From Cellulophaga sp. BC115SP (GTDB lineage Bacteria; Bacteroidota; Bacteroidia; Cytophagales; Spirosomataceae): a stretch of DNA of 64,000 nt. Below the pieces are notes generated by a model. It was given only the letters and a program-made list of their open reading frames with translations. It was not told where the DNA came from and ran no database searches. The position numbers and the translations under genes were made by a program. The stretch's first letter is position 1. Each line of letters opens with the position of its first letter. The stretch lies in assembly GCF_009905545.1 (NCBI RefSeq), contig NZ_JAAALB010000009.1, forward strand, positions 1 to 64,000. Direction: 5' to 3'. Below, piece after piece: positions 48,301 through 57,960 of this stretch.

Positions 48301-48547
48301 TGGGTGTTCCTTTCACAAGAATGTTTACTCCAGCGATTGGTTCGCCTTTTTCATCAACAACCTTACCTTTTACCGTCTGATCGGCGATAAGGCTACTGAC
48401 ATTACTTGAATTACTGGTTAAAAATCCCGCAGTTGTCTTTGCTGTAACATCCTTGACGCCAATCAAGTTGAGCAGCAAACAGGCCACGGGGATTTGTACC
48501 ACAGATTTTTTCATCCATGGTGATAGTAATAGTCTAGATTGATTCAT
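45332..48547 (-). CDS. SusC/RagA-family TonB-dependent glycan importer
   Basis: 1071 residues. A long signal region (start at 48547, or 48514 at MKKSVVQI) is followed by a CarboxypepD_reg-like domain (about 57-140, VKGKVVDEKGEPIAGVNILVKG), the SusC motif VVVGYGTQKKESLTGAIS at the TonB/plug junction, a plug (DASAAIYGVRAANGVVVVTTKRGK) and a barrel ending SKFVNIGLNLSI. It imports oligosaccharides together with the SusD lipoprotein encoded next to it. It is the first gene of the operon and lies downstream of the hybrid sensor gene on the same strand. Confidence 0.95.
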   Translation of the reverse strand: MNQSRLLLSPWMKKSVVQIPVACLLLNLIGVKDVTAKTTAGFLTSNSSNVSSLIADQTVKGKVVDEKGEPIAGVNILVKGTPNKGASTNASGEFTINVSNQNVTLIFSSIGFVSQEVAINNRTFLEVKLLADVKSLDEVVVVGYGTQKKESLTGAISVITSKDIEKVHGGSTVSAGLAGKIPGVTFRMADGRPGASANIQIRNMGDPLYVIDGIQQDAGQFNNIAPNDIESISVLKDASAAIYGVRAANGVVVVTTKRGKAGSKNTINVDTYTGWQNWSRFPSVVNDSYQWWLGKVDADVNQFFTTAMTKTELEKYKVGTEYGYQTFNWKDFIIQGNAPLNSLNISATGGSDKITYYLSATRLAQSSVLGREFTFQRSNIQSNVDAQISNRLKVGVQINGRIETRDQPGIPGADDYWLPRFAILRNRPFERPYANDNPEYLNDIKHNETNWAYNNKKLGGYWREDWRVMQANFTGEYQIPGVKGLTARGMYSYYIADRVMNGHEYTYQAYTYNPTDNSYKVTGGSTNPWRERGTRKVMRNIYQGQLSYNNTFGKHNVGGVFVTERQEQRYQDQWVHSVPKTNVLPLVYFTTMDTYNDTDNEEARIGYIGRFNYNFANKYYVEVSARRDASWKFTPDKRVGVFPSASIGWRITDEPFMKNILGSKSILDDLKLRASYGVLGDDNIGIGAYDYLTGYNYNAGTVILSGTPVVTSRDKGQPITNISWFKSKVTDIGADFSLLGTKLTGSVDYFHRLRTGLRGRKYDILVPSELGYSLPDENVNSDAQSGGEIALQYNNKKGDFSYSIGGNLSYARSKTVETYKPIFNNSWDNYRNSIENRYTGIFWGYETTGQFKTMEEINAYPVNIDGQGNRTLLPGDLIYKDINDDGKIDQYDVRPIGYTTTGQPTINFGFNVSVGWKGFSLTADFSGGSMYSWNQNWEQRWAYQNEGALNSLLTDRWHRADPFNINSEWIPGRFPAFRYNNGGHSNYNRNSTFWLQNVTYLRARTLELGYQLPKSILDKIKVQRARVYINAYNMFSFDNLKEYGVDPEIADDNGLQYPQSKFVNIGLNLSI

Positions 48548-48968
48548 AAATTTGAAAGATTTGTTCGTATTGTTTTAGTTTTCGAGCAATAAAAATCCAC
48601 AACTGACGCCAATCAGTTGAGTATGAACAAACGACCAGTCAGGGATGGGACAAGCATCCTTGACTTTTTTTTGAGATTGAAATACACGTTATCTTATCAT
48701 AGTTGTTTCATGTAGTAGAGAGAAATTCTTGCTTTGATTAGGGGAGATATTGATGCAATAGTGAACTTCTCTCGACTTAGTAGGTTTATACTCTATAACC
48801 TCAGAGTTTAAGGGTTGCTTAGTACTAGTGCTGAATGATGAGTTGTGACTTATAGCGTAAATTTTTAATTATCAATATTTTACACTCAAAATCAATCAAC
48901 AATTATTCGACACTATTACTTATCTTATATTCATTTAAAGGTAATTTTCTTTAGCATTGTACTGCACA
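48548..48968. other. Control region between the hybrid sensor gene and susC
   Basis: 420 bp. Two dyads are visible: 'caactga'/'tcagttg' at 48600-48619, and 'gtcagggatg'/'catccttgac' at 48638-48664 (9 of 10 pairs), the latter bounded by T8 on the plus strand. They lie 50-115 bp before susC and are candidates for regulator binding or for mRNA leader structure. No consensus TAnnTTTG element is seen for susC. Confidence 0.45.
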
Positions 48969-51900
48969 CTATCTTTTCTTGGCATATTCGGAAGGACGAA
49001 TTCCAAATTGTTTTAAAAAGCTTCTACCAAATTGCGCTTGCGAATTAAAACCCGTCATGCTTGCGATAGTTTGTATTTTATAATCACTTTGAACTAATAG
49101 CTCTGCTGCTTTTTTGAGTCTTGTAACAATAATCAATTCGTTGGGAGAAAGATTGGCTACAGCCTTAATTTTTCTATAAAGCGTTGGACGACTCATATTC
49201 ATGGTTTCGGCCAGTAAGTCCACATCTAGCTGATTGTTGTCTATATTTTGGAAAATGATTTCCGTAATCTTTTCTAAAAATGCCTCATCTGATTTGCTAT
49301 GTGCTATATTTTTGAGGTGCACTAGCGGCGAATTAGCAAAGTAATCTTTAACCTTAGACCTGTTAATCAATAAGTTACTAATTTGCATTAGTAAATAATC
49401 TAAAGAAAATGGCTTTTCGATATAAGCATCTGCACCAAGTTCAAGACCCACAATTTTGGCTTGAAGTGTATTTTTAGCGGTCAACAAAATCACAGGAATG
49501 TGTGAGTATTGTTGGTTACTTTTCAGATGTTTACAAAGTTCAAAACCATCCATAACGGGCATCATGACATCCGATAGTACTAGCTGAACAGACTCAGACT
49601 CTAGGAGTTCTAATGCTACTTGACCGTTGTTGGCTCGTAATATATGATAATCTTCTTCAAGTTTTTCGCCAATAAACTGGGCAATTTCATAGTTGTCTTC
49701 AACCAAAAGTATGGTTGGGCGCTCATCCTGAGCAGTTTTTTGAGCAACATTTTCGGAATATGGCGAAACAACTTCTTTCCTAATATCAAATTCATAAGCA
49801 TGATGAATGGGTAATTCTAGCAGAAAAATGTTCATGTTTCTCGAATCTACCACCTTCAATGTTCCTTCATGAAGTTCTGCTAAAGAACGAGCCAATGCCA
49901 AACCAATCCCTGTTCCTCTTTGATTTTTTACATTATTCATTCGATAAAATGGCTCAAAAATGCGCTGACGATAATCCTCTGGAATAAGCACACCATCGTT
50001 TTGAACCTCAATCGAAAAATGAGTTTCATCTATCGAGTATAATTTTATAATTGCCTTATGTTCAGCGTATTTTACAGCATTGTCAATAAGGTTACTGATG
50101 ATTTTTTGAAATGCCTCACGGTCGACAGATGCCCAAAAATCTTCATTGGGTAGTTGTAGCTCAAAGCTTATTTGCTTGAATGTTGCCATGGGATAAAACT
50201 CCTCAAAGCGTTCTTGTAAAAACTGACTGATATTCATTTTTACAAAATTCAAACTAAAACCGTTGGCCTCTGTTTTACGAAAATCCAAGAGTTGATTTGT
50301 TAATTCTAACAATCTATCTGTATTTTTCTCAATCACTTGCAAGCCTGACGACAACGCATTATTCTCAACATTTTTTTTCATTAAATCCTCCAGTGGCGCT
50401 TTAATAAGCGTCAGTGGTGTACGGATTTCATGAGTAACATTGGTGAAAAACTCAATTTTGGCGGCATAAATTTCCTTTTCCTTTTCAATTTCAAGCATAT
50501 CAATTTTACGCTGATTTTGCTGATTGATATACTCATGGTACATTTGAATACCAAAGTAAATAGCCAACAAAATTACAATACTGTAAAGTATATACGCAAT
50601 TCCGCTTGCCCAAAAAGGAGGGCTCACCTCAATTTCGAGCACGGCCATCTCTTCACTCCAGATGCCACTACCATTCGAAGCTTTCACCTTAAACGTATAG
50701 GAGCCCGGGGCAAGTTTGGTAAAATATACCTTTCGGTTAGTTTTTAATAAATTCCAGCCTTTGTCCAAGCCATCGAGCATATACATATACTCGGTGGTTT
50801 GTGGTGAGGTATAGCTTAGGGCGGCAAAGTCTAAACTAAAGGTGGATTGTGTATGGTCTAAATTTATGCTTTTAGTAAACGAAATCGAGCGCTCGAGCGG
50901 AGAGTTTTCCTCTCCAATCTCTAACTCTTGATTGTCTACTTGAATACCCGTCAGGTATACTGGGGGCACAAAAGCATTTTGCATAAAAGTATCAGGTGTA
51001 AAACTATTTAGACCCTTTACACTTCCAAAGTACATTCGTCCTTCATCGTCTTTGAAGGCGGAGCTATAGTTAAACTGGTCGCTCAAAATTCCATTTGATT
51101 TGGTATAAGTTGCGAGCTTATTGCGTTCAAAATCATACGCACACAAGCCTTTAGAGGTACTTATCCAAAGTTTATGATGTTGATCTTCCAATATTTTGTA
51201 AAAAACATCACTCGGAAAACCATCTTTTGTTCCAAATCTTCTGAATTTTCCTGTTTTTCTATCCAGTAAATTCAGCCCATTTTCGGTTGTAACCCACATA
51301 CGATTGGCATGGTCGATAAAAATGCCATTGATAGCATTACAACTGATAGAGGTAATATCTTTTTCACTTGAACGAAAATTAACTACACGATTGTGTTTAA
51401 AATCTATACAGCGTAGACCCTCTCGAGTTGTACCTGCCCAAATATTTCCTTCTTGGTCCTCTGTGACTGTAATAAAATGCCCGTAGGTAGTTCGGTCACA
51501 AAGAGGCGTAAAGTCTTGTGTTTTTTCGTGAAAACGAAACAGTCCGTTGGAGGTTGCTACCAAAATCATATTTGACCTTGTTCGGTAGAGTGTTTCCACA
51601 AAATTGCTTTTCAAGCTTCTAGGTCCATTTCCTGCTACAAAATGCTTTACCACTTTTCCAGAAGGAATATCTAGAATATCTAAGCCAGACTCAAACGCAC
51701 CTACCCATAGCTTATCACCAACAGTCATTAGCCCATGAATATTAGAGTGGGAAAGACTATTGGGTTTTCCGTCAGGCTTAAAATGGGTAAACTGACGAGT
51801 TTTGAGGTTGAGTTTATTCAAGCCATTGTCTTCAGTTCCAATCCACAGATTTCCAAATTTGTCTTCACAAATTTCTCTTACGGCATTTCCTGTAATACTA

Positions 51901-52925
51901 TTATTGGCTCCTTGGTTAAAATATTTATCAAATGCCACGTGTTGTGTAGGCAAATAATTGATACCTCCAAAGTATGTTCCAATCCAAATCCCACCTTCAC
52001 GGTCTTTCGAAAGTGTGTACAGCGCATTGTCTGAGATGGAGTAAGGATTACTATATTCGTGTTTTAGATTGATATATTTTCGAGATTGTAAATAATAAAT
52101 ATACAATCCAGACTCTGTGGCAATCCAATATTCATCTTCGGTGCGATGCATAAAATCGCGTACATAGATGGCTGTTTTATTGGAATTGTAAGTCAATATA
52201 TCTTCATAAGTCCTAGTCTTGGTATTAAACAATTTTACTCCTTGACTTGAGGTACCAATCAGAATTGCGTTTTGCTTGGTATCATAAATTTTGTCTATCC
52301 AATGAGAAATTGCAGGAGCAGATTTCTCAAACATATTATACTTTTTCAACGATTTGCTGAACGCGTTATATTCCCACAAATTGCCGTCTGTGGTCGCTAA
52401 CCAAATCTGTTGTTTATTGAGGATAAAAGAAGTAATATCTATTCGTTCTTTTCCTGTATCTAATTTTTCTGTCTTTTGTGTTTTAGGGTTATAAATCTGT
52501 AAGGTGTAATCCTTAATAAACCAGACATTTCCTTCGTCATCTGTTTTGATAGTGCGAATAAAATGCTCTTTGGTATCTGGCAATACACTAAATTGTTCTG
52601 TAATGGTATTGTACTGATAAATTCCTGCGTAAGTTCCTACCCAAATAGTTTGTTCGTCTCCCTCACAAACCGAAAAAACAGTATTGTTTCCTAAACTTTT
52701 GGGGTTGTTCTCTATTTTCCTGTAAACCTTAAAAGAGTATCCATCAAAACGATTGAGTCCGTCTTTGGTACCAAACCACAAAAAGCCTTTACTGTCCTGC
52801 ATACTGCACATTACGGAGTTGTAAGAAAGATTATCTTCTACTTCATAATGACGAAAGCTGAAAGACTGAGCCAGCAACTGTTGGCACCATAAAACAAATA
52901 ATACTATTGTAAGATTAAGTTTCAA
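48969..52925 (-). CDS. Hybrid two-component system sensor/regulator (HTCS)
   Basis: 1318 residues with all HTCS parts: signal peptide (about 1-20), two beta-propellers of Reg_prop repeats (about 20-690, many WxGT motifs), a Y_Y_Y domain (about 700-770), one membrane helix (about 780-800), HisKA with FFTNVTHEIRTPLTLI (about 835-845), HATPase (NLIDNAVKYAEH, GTGIGLALAR), receiver (TILLVEDNYE, LVLSDVMMPVMDG) and an AraC-type HTH (LSPNELIIVTRLKKAAELL to FLKQFGIRPSEYAKKR). Such proteins sense oligosaccharides in the periplasm and switch on the adjacent utilization locus. It lies between the susCD operon and the glycosidase genes. Confidence 0.96.
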   Translation of the reverse strand: MKLNLTIVLFVLWCQQLLAQSFSFRHYEVEDNLSYNSVMCSMQDSKGFLWFGTKDGLNRFDGYSFKVYRKIENNPKSLGNNTVFSVCEGDEQTIWVGTYAGIYQYNTITEQFSVLPDTKEHFIRTIKTDDEGNVWFIKDYTLQIYNPKTQKTEKLDTGKERIDITSFILNKQQIWLATTDGNLWEYNAFSKSLKKYNMFEKSAPAISHWIDKIYDTKQNAILIGTSSQGVKLFNTKTRTYEDILTYNSNKTAIYVRDFMHRTEDEYWIATESGLYIYYLQSRKYINLKHEYSNPYSISDNALYTLSKDREGGIWIGTYFGGINYLPTQHVAFDKYFNQGANNSITGNAVREICEDKFGNLWIGTEDNGLNKLNLKTRQFTHFKPDGKPNSLSHSNIHGLMTVGDKLWVGAFESGLDILDIPSGKVVKHFVAGNGPRSLKSNFVETLYRTRSNMILVATSNGLFRFHEKTQDFTPLCDRTTYGHFITVTEDQEGNIWAGTTREGLRCIDFKHNRVVNFRSSEKDITSISCNAINGIFIDHANRMWVTTENGLNLLDRKTGKFRRFGTKDGFPSDVFYKILEDQHHKLWISTSKGLCAYDFERNKLATYTKSNGILSDQFNYSSAFKDDEGRMYFGSVKGLNSFTPDTFMQNAFVPPVYLTGIQVDNQELEIGEENSPLERSISFTKSINLDHTQSTFSLDFAALSYTSPQTTEYMYMLDGLDKGWNLLKTNRKVYFTKLAPGSYTFKVKASNGSGIWSEEMAVLEIEVSPPFWASGIAYILYSIVILLAIYFGIQMYHEYINQQNQRKIDMLEIEKEKEIYAAKIEFFTNVTHEIRTPLTLIKAPLEDLMKKNVENNALSSGLQVIEKNTDRLLELTNQLLDFRKTEANGFSLNFVKMNISQFLQERFEEFYPMATFKQISFELQLPNEDFWASVDREAFQKIISNLIDNAVKYAEHKAIIKLYSIDETHFSIEVQNDGVLIPEDYRQRIFEPFYRMNNVKNQRGTGIGLALARSLAELHEGTLKVVDSRNMNIFLLELPIHHAYEFDIRKEVVSPYSENVAQKTAQDERPTILLVEDNYEIAQFIGEKLEEDYHILRANNGQVALELLESESVQLVLSDVMMPVMDGFELCKHLKSNQQYSHIPVILLTAKNTLQAKIVGLELGADAYIEKPFSLDYLLMQISNLLINRSKVKDYFANSPLVHLKNIAHSKSDEAFLEKITEIIFQNIDNNQLDVDLLAETMNMSRPTLYRKIKAVANLSPNELIIVTRLKKAAELLVQSDYKIQTIASMTGFNSQAQFGRSFLKQFGIRPSEYAKKR

Positions 52926-53044
52926 TTTACTGTGTTTTTTGTCTTGTAAAGATAAATTTAATTCCTAGATGCATAAAACTGTAAATATACTTAATTTAGG
53001 TGTAGAGGCTATTTTGAGAAGATTTGAATAAAATTTGAACAAAA

Positions 53045-53056
53045 ATGAACAATTTA
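53045..53056. promoter_or_regulatory. Recurring 12-mer near the HTCS gene
   Basis: 'aatgaacaattt' stands about 120 bp before the HTCS start. The same 12-mer occurs at 60425-60436 and inverted at 60488-60499, upstream of the GH5-like gene of the same locus. It is a candidate regulator site, but its AT-rich composition makes chance possible. Confidence 0.3.
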
Positions 53057-53086
53057 AAATCCCAAATTTATTGTCATTTTGCTCAA

Positions 53087-53127
53087 ACTTCGTGGCTATT
53101 TGTCAGCAGATCAAATAGCCACGAAGT
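53087..53127 (-). terminator. Hairpin between DUF4965 and HTCS genes
   Basis: Perfect 16-bp arms 'acttcgtggctatttg' (53087-53102) and 53112-53127, loop of 9. It lies 8 bp behind the stop of the DUF4965-family gene and is expected to end its transcript; the T run is on the plus-strand side, so efficiency is uncertain. Confidence 0.75.
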
Positions 53128-53134
53128 CTGTTTT

Positions 53135-55540
53135 TTATTTATGGAGTTTTCCCTCAAGCATTTTGATAAAATATCCACCTACTACCGAGCGAGCTTGGAA
53201 GCCAACTTGCTTGGCATTTGTAGTTTCATGCCAGTCAGATAATGGAACTCTTGAGGTTGTTTCGTTAGCAAATTTCCAAATTGGATGAATCAACGCTTGG
53301 AAATCTTGTTGCGAATCAGCCATCGTTGCTGTCCACATAATCCAGTCAGACTTGGTATATGTTTTTCTAGAATCTAAAGGCAAACCGTATTTTTCTTGTT
53401 TGTTCAAGTAATACTTAATTTCTTTTTGCATTACTGATTTTGGAAATACATTTAAGCCCAAAAGCCCATCCCAAACCAAGTTGTATTTTTGAGACCAAGT
53501 ACCTTTTTTGTCGAAAGTCAAAGCATAGTGATCTCCATCTTCTGCCATTGTCTGCCATTTGCTTGCCATTTCTTTTGCAATAGCATGATATTTAGAAGCT
53601 GTAGCTTTGTCGCCAATCATTTCTGCCATTTTTGCATAAGATGCAATGCCCATAATAGCCTTAGCTGACAAGTTGATATTACGAGCCAAGTGACCAGCAA
53701 AATCGTCTGTACATAATTGGTTAGCTGGGTCAAAACCGTATTCTTCCAAGTATTTTACCCATGTCGATAATGTTGACCAGTGTTTTTTGGCGTAATCACC
53801 ATTTCCATCTACAATACAAGTTGCGGCAGCTAAGGTAATCATGTTTCCACATTCTTCAACTGGCATATCTTCTCCATAAGTCTGACCATTAGCCAATGGA
53901 TATGTACCTACATCGTGTGCTGCGAAAGGTTTTGCCCATTTTCCAGATTCAGAGTATTCGAAAATGAATTCTAATAATCCTTTCATCAAAGTATTGTTGT
54001 ACAACAAGAACATCGGTGCTGACGGATAAGTTACGTCAACTGTACCAATAGAACCGTTTGAAAAGTTTTCTTTCGAGAAAAACAACAAGGTACCATCTCC
54101 ACGGTCAACAGTTTTGTGCGCTGCAATTGCTTGACGATAAGCTAGTTCACACAAGTCTGCATATTCTTTACCACCTACTTTTTGTGCATCTTGATACAAT
54201 TGTTGATCGAATGCTGCTGTTTTTGCCATCAATCTAGTGTAATCTTTTTCAGCCTCATCTAACATTTTTTCTGCTGTCATCGAAGCATCTCTACGCCACC
54301 ACGCACGCAAGTTTTTACCAAAATATTGAACTGCGTAAATATCATCATAAGCCAAAATCAAGTGATTAGATTTTGAAGTTTGACCAACAGTACCAAAATC
54401 AAATGTACTTTTCAAAACTCTTTCTTGAGGAGTTCCTGTGGTAAAAGTAGCATTTTTTGCTGCTACATACGCATATCCCCAGTCGATACGGAGGTCATCG
54501 CCACGTTTTCCTAAGATTTTTTGCTCAACTGAACCAGCCGACATTAATTTCAAGCCACCAGCGGTATTTGGTAGTACTTTCGTTGCTACTTCCTGAGAAG
54601 TCATATTCACGGCTAAGTCTGCCGAAACATCCATTTTCACTTTTACTTTGTGAGAACGACCGTCCTTAGCGCTTGTTTCGAAGGTTACATACGAAGCTGG
54701 GCGAGCCAAAACCTCTAATTCGTCCATCAATAGGGGAGAGGTAAAAGTAGCTTTTATCTGTACACCGTTAGCATCAAATGTATAAATTGTGTTAGTAGCT
54801 TTTACCTGAACACTTGTTTGAGTTGCCGCTGTTACTGGTGTTGCTGGAGGTAATTCTTCCTGAATACCTACATCGACAAAACCACCCCCAATTGGGTTGA
54901 TACAATGTACTGCAATAATATTTTTTCCAGGCTTAATAGCTTTTTGTGCTGCTGGAGAAAGTTTATATTGCTCATAACCAGCAATATAACAAGGGCCACA
55001 CTCGTATGCTAAAACGCCATTGATGAAGATTTGAACATCGTCGTCATTACTTACTTGTAGTCTTAATTTCTCAGCATTGAATTTTGCAGGAAGTTCTACT
55101 GCACGACGATACCAGATTGTTTTTGTTTTCCAATCGGTATTTGGACGCATTGGATTGCTACCAGCACCGTCACCAAAAGGAGCTGTACCTGTTTTCCAAG
55201 CATTGTCGTCGAATGATTCTTTTTCCCAACCAGCAGCAGGCTTATCCAACGTGTATTTTGCTTGATATACTTTTTCTGCGGCTGTAGTAGCGTAAGTTTT
55301 GTAATTGATTTTAGGCATTCCTAAAAATTGAAAAGCTTTGCCATCAACTTCGACAATACCTTGAAGAGAGTGATTTTTGCCAGTCCAGTGTCTTGTTACT
55401 GACTCATTAGCTTTGTCTGAAACAGACCAAATACTAAAATAAGGGTCATTCGCAATGAGTGGAACAGCAGGTGGACGCAACTGTTGAGCTTGCGTTGAAA
55501 TGCTGAAAAGGCTCAGAAGTGCAACAATTGATTTTTTCAT
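53135..55540 (-). CDS. DUF4965/DUF1793 'glutaminase-like' secreted protein
   Basis: 801 residues from the ATG at 55540, chosen because MKKSIVALLSLFSISTQAQ is a signal peptide; upstream in-frame starts add 27 unlikely residues. In order: DUF4964-like segment (LRPPAVPLIANDPYFSIWS), an inserted galactose-binding-type beta-sandwich (about 85-240, WYRRAVELPAKF, LQVSNDDDVQIFINGV), DUF5127, and DUF4965/DUF1793 (about 470-800, an alpha/alpha barrel). The family is often named glutaminase after fungal GtaA; its members in utilization loci are probably glycosidases or amidases on glycan substrates. The downstream order places it in the glycosidase row. Confidence 0.85.
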   Translation of the reverse strand: MKKSIVALLSLFSISTQAQQLRPPAVPLIANDPYFSIWSVSDKANESVTRHWTGKNHSLQGIVEVDGKAFQFLGMPKINYKTYATTAAEKVYQAKYTLDKPAAGWEKESFDDNAWKTGTAPFGDGAGSNPMRPNTDWKTKTIWYRRAVELPAKFNAEKLRLQVSNDDDVQIFINGVLAYECGPCYIAGYEQYKLSPAAQKAIKPGKNIIAVHCINPIGGGFVDVGIQEELPPATPVTAATQTSVQVKATNTIYTFDANGVQIKATFTSPLLMDELEVLARPASYVTFETSAKDGRSHKVKVKMDVSADLAVNMTSQEVATKVLPNTAGGLKLMSAGSVEQKILGKRGDDLRIDWGYAYVAAKNATFTTGTPQERVLKSTFDFGTVGQTSKSNHLILAYDDIYAVQYFGKNLRAWWRRDASMTAEKMLDEAEKDYTRLMAKTAAFDQQLYQDAQKVGGKEYADLCELAYRQAIAAHKTVDRGDGTLLFFSKENFSNGSIGTVDVTYPSAPMFLLYNNTLMKGLLEFIFEYSESGKWAKPFAAHDVGTYPLANGQTYGEDMPVEECGNMITLAAATCIVDGNGDYAKKHWSTLSTWVKYLEEYGFDPANQLCTDDFAGHLARNINLSAKAIMGIASYAKMAEMIGDKATASKYHAIAKEMASKWQTMAEDGDHYALTFDKKGTWSQKYNLVWDGLLGLNVFPKSVMQKEIKYYLNKQEKYGLPLDSRKTYTKSDWIMWTATMADSQQDFQALIHPIWKFANETTSRVPLSDWHETTNAKQVGFQARSVVGGYFIKMLEGKLHK

Positions 55541-55632
55541 GTGATAAAATTGATTCATGATATAGAGAATTGGGTGGGAAAGAAATCTCATGTTTGGGAT
55601 AAAACACTTGATTTCTTTCAAACTCTCTACTA

Positions 55633-57666
55633 TTATTTGATTAAAGGAAATGCTACAACTCTTAATTTACTACAACCATACGGAATAAGTGTGATGGTTT
55701 GTTCTTTGTTATCGACGGCACCCTGATAGAATCCGTCGCGGGTGGTAACGGGAATGCGGGCAACACCGTCGTTATTGATGATCCAAGCTGGAATTTGTTT
55801 GGCCGAAAGTTTGATTTCTATCGGAGCATTTTGAGCATTCCAAACATAACCTTGCGGCATTCCTTTGGTAGTTACTTGTAAAAATTTGCTTGGTTTTTCA
55901 GCTACTGAAGTAGGAATGCCGAAGTTCCAAGCACTTTTTGGGAGAATTTCATAAAAAGTACCTTCTTCTTTAATTTCCTTTTTATTCCATTCTTCTTCGA
56001 TTTTTAAGGCATAAACCAGTGGGCCTTTTTCGACAACTCTTGAATTATGTGCCCATACGCTTGTACGAACTTCACTAGGAAAATGTAAGGTAATTTTGTC
56101 TCCATTTTGCCACTGACGTCGAATTTTTACAATTTCGCCAGCTTTTCCTTTTTTGAATTCCTTACCGTTGATACTAATGGTAGCTTCTTGACACCATTCG
56201 GGGATGCGGAACTCCCAAGGGAAAGTGACGGTTTTGGCGGACTGCAACTCAAAATTAATTTGATCTTCAAAAGGGTAGTTAGTGCTTTCGTTTATAGTAA
56301 CCTCTACGCTATTTCCCACTTTAGCTTTTATACTTGATGGTCCATAAAGTAAGCTCGCTAGACCATTTTCTGGCGTTGCATACCAAAGATGACTTACAAA
56401 TTTTGTCCAGCCTTGGTGCATATTTGAAGTACAACACGTGTATCCAGCGTAAGGACCAAATACGTTATTCATACCGCGATAAAATGGTAATGAGAAATCA
56501 TAAGTACCACGTCTAACTTCCACCTGATTGGCTGTCTGGAAATACTGACGAGAGATATAGTCATCTGTTGTTTGCGTAGGTAAAGCATTGTAAGTCATGC
56601 GTTCAAGTGCTTGTGCATACATTGGGTCACCTGTAATACCTAGGACATTTTCAAGCGAAAACATGGTTTCGACAATAGCACAAAGCTCTACACCTTGAGA
56701 AGGTTCATTTCCATGCAAATCTTCATCTCCTGAAAACATTCCGTGAGGTAAACCATGCAAAGTCATGATGTCTTTCCAACCTTGACTCATCGCTTTGAGA
56801 TAATAGTCGGTTTTTTTACTTTGATAATAAATAGCTGGTAATTTGATACCCATCCCCACATTTACCGCATGACGATCCATCCAACTTTCACCCGTTTGAT
56901 TGGCTGAAGCCTGCATAACCCAGTTTCTTTCTGCCATGTACTGTGTCCATGGAGTGGTTTGTTGGTAGAGTATATCAGCAAGTTCTAGTAAAGATTTATC
57001 CCCAGTTTGATTGTAGAGCCAATAGGCAGACATGATATTGTCGCCCCCACGAGCACGAGCCCAATCTGTCCATTTGTTGAGCGGACAAGCCTTGATGGAT
57101 TGTAATTGATAGTGAAAATATTTGGTCATGAACGGAATGACACGAGCATCTTTGGTTGCTGTATAGTATTGTTGCAACACCTTAAGCATTACCATTCTTG
57201 GCCACCAGTCGGCACCTTGTTCGCAAGAACTTATGGATTTTCCTTCTCTTTCTTCGTTGGTTAACGGTCCAAAGAAACCATTGGGTCTTTGTGTGGAAAG
57301 TGTCCAATCTATATATTTTTGAACCTTTTGAGTGAGGGTTTTATCTTCGAGTAAATAGGCTAGTGGCACAGCGCCATCCAACCAATAAGGGGTTTCTTCC
57401 CAAGCATCACCTTTGCCACCTAACCATCCATTGTCGTTTTGGACTTTAGGGAAATATTCGTCCAGGTGACCTGTTGCCCCTTTTTTCATGACTTCGAGCT
57501 GTTGACGAAGCCAACCTTGTGGCTTTACAGCTCCTAAAGGTAATTCGATATATTTGAGAGGAGCCAAAGGCGCTTTATTTCCTTGATATTGTGCTTTTTG
57601 AGCCAAACCAGACCAAGCGCATAAAATAAATAAAGTTAGAAGTAAACGGTTTTTCATCATATTCAT
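55633..57666 (-). CDS. GH127-family beta-L-arabinofuranosidase-like enzyme
   Basis: 677 residues with signal peptide (ends GLAQ, 23). The alpha/alpha-barrel part covers about 40-430, a beta-sandwich the rest. The zinc-thiolate site of GH127 (in HypBA1: E338, C340, C417, C418) has clear counterparts: Glu327 and Cys329 in GVELCAIVE, Cys411-Cys412 in GYTCCTSN. The enzyme should release beta-L-arabinofuranose or a related sugar in the periplasm. PLEYI-like ELPLGAVKPQGWLRQQL marks a subgroup of DUF1680 distinct from the second GH127 at the window end. It lies 92 bp before the DUF4965 gene. Confidence 0.88.
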   Translation of the reverse strand: MNMMKNRLLLTLFILCAWSGLAQKAQYQGNKAPLAPLKYIELPLGAVKPQGWLRQQLEVMKKGATGHLDEYFPKVQNDNGWLGGKGDAWEETPYWLDGAVPLAYLLEDKTLTQKVQKYIDWTLSTQRPNGFFGPLTNEEREGKSISSCEQGADWWPRMVMLKVLQQYYTATKDARVIPFMTKYFHYQLQSIKACPLNKWTDWARARGGDNIMSAYWLYNQTGDKSLLELADILYQQTTPWTQYMAERNWVMQASANQTGESWMDRHAVNVGMGIKLPAIYYQSKKTDYYLKAMSQGWKDIMTLHGLPHGMFSGDEDLHGNEPSQGVELCAIVETMFSLENVLGITGDPMYAQALERMTYNALPTQTTDDYISRQYFQTANQVEVRRGTYDFSLPFYRGMNNVFGPYAGYTCCTSNMHQGWTKFVSHLWYATPENGLASLLYGPSSIKAKVGNSVEVTINESTNYPFEDQINFELQSAKTVTFPWEFRIPEWCQEATISINGKEFKKGKAGEIVKIRRQWQNGDKITLHFPSEVRTSVWAHNSRVVEKGPLVYALKIEEEWNKKEIKEEGTFYEILPKSAWNFGIPTSVAEKPSKFLQVTTKGMPQGYVWNAQNAPIEIKLSAKQIPAWIINNDGVARIPVTTRDGFYQGAVDNKEQTITLIPYGCSKLRVVAFPLIK

Positions 57667-57960
57667 AGTTGATAGTTATCTAGTATTTGTTTCAGTACCA
57701 GTAAATATATTGGATGCAAAATGTTAATCACCAAGGTTTTATAAAACTTGATTTGTACTTTTCTAAATTTTACACTTCTTACCCATCGAGCAGATGGTAA
57801 TGCTAAGAAAACAGATTAGTAGATAACTTTAAAATAACCCCGAGGGCATGACACCCCCGAGGCGTTCTCATAGAAAATTGGAATAATTTACGATTTGGGT
57901 AACCGCAATTGTGCATAAGTCAATTGCACAATTTCAGTGATACTCAAAGTCGCCAAATGC
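57667..57960. other. Intergenic region between GH43 and GH127 genes
   Basis: 294 bp. An inverted repeat 'aattgtgc' (57907-57914) / 'gcacaatt' (57925-57932) lies behind the GH43 stop and may end its transcript. A direct repeat 'ccccgagg' is near 57839-57862. A promoter for the GH127 gene must lie here but no consensus is seen. Confidence 0.4.

Noticed and set aside
48638-48672. Plus-strand terminator-like hairpin with T8
   Set aside because: No plus-strand gene ends before it; kept only as a dyad in the susC control region.
57839-57865. GC-rich terminator near 'ccccgagg'
   Set aside because: The two copies are in direct, not inverted, orientation, so no stable stem forms from them.
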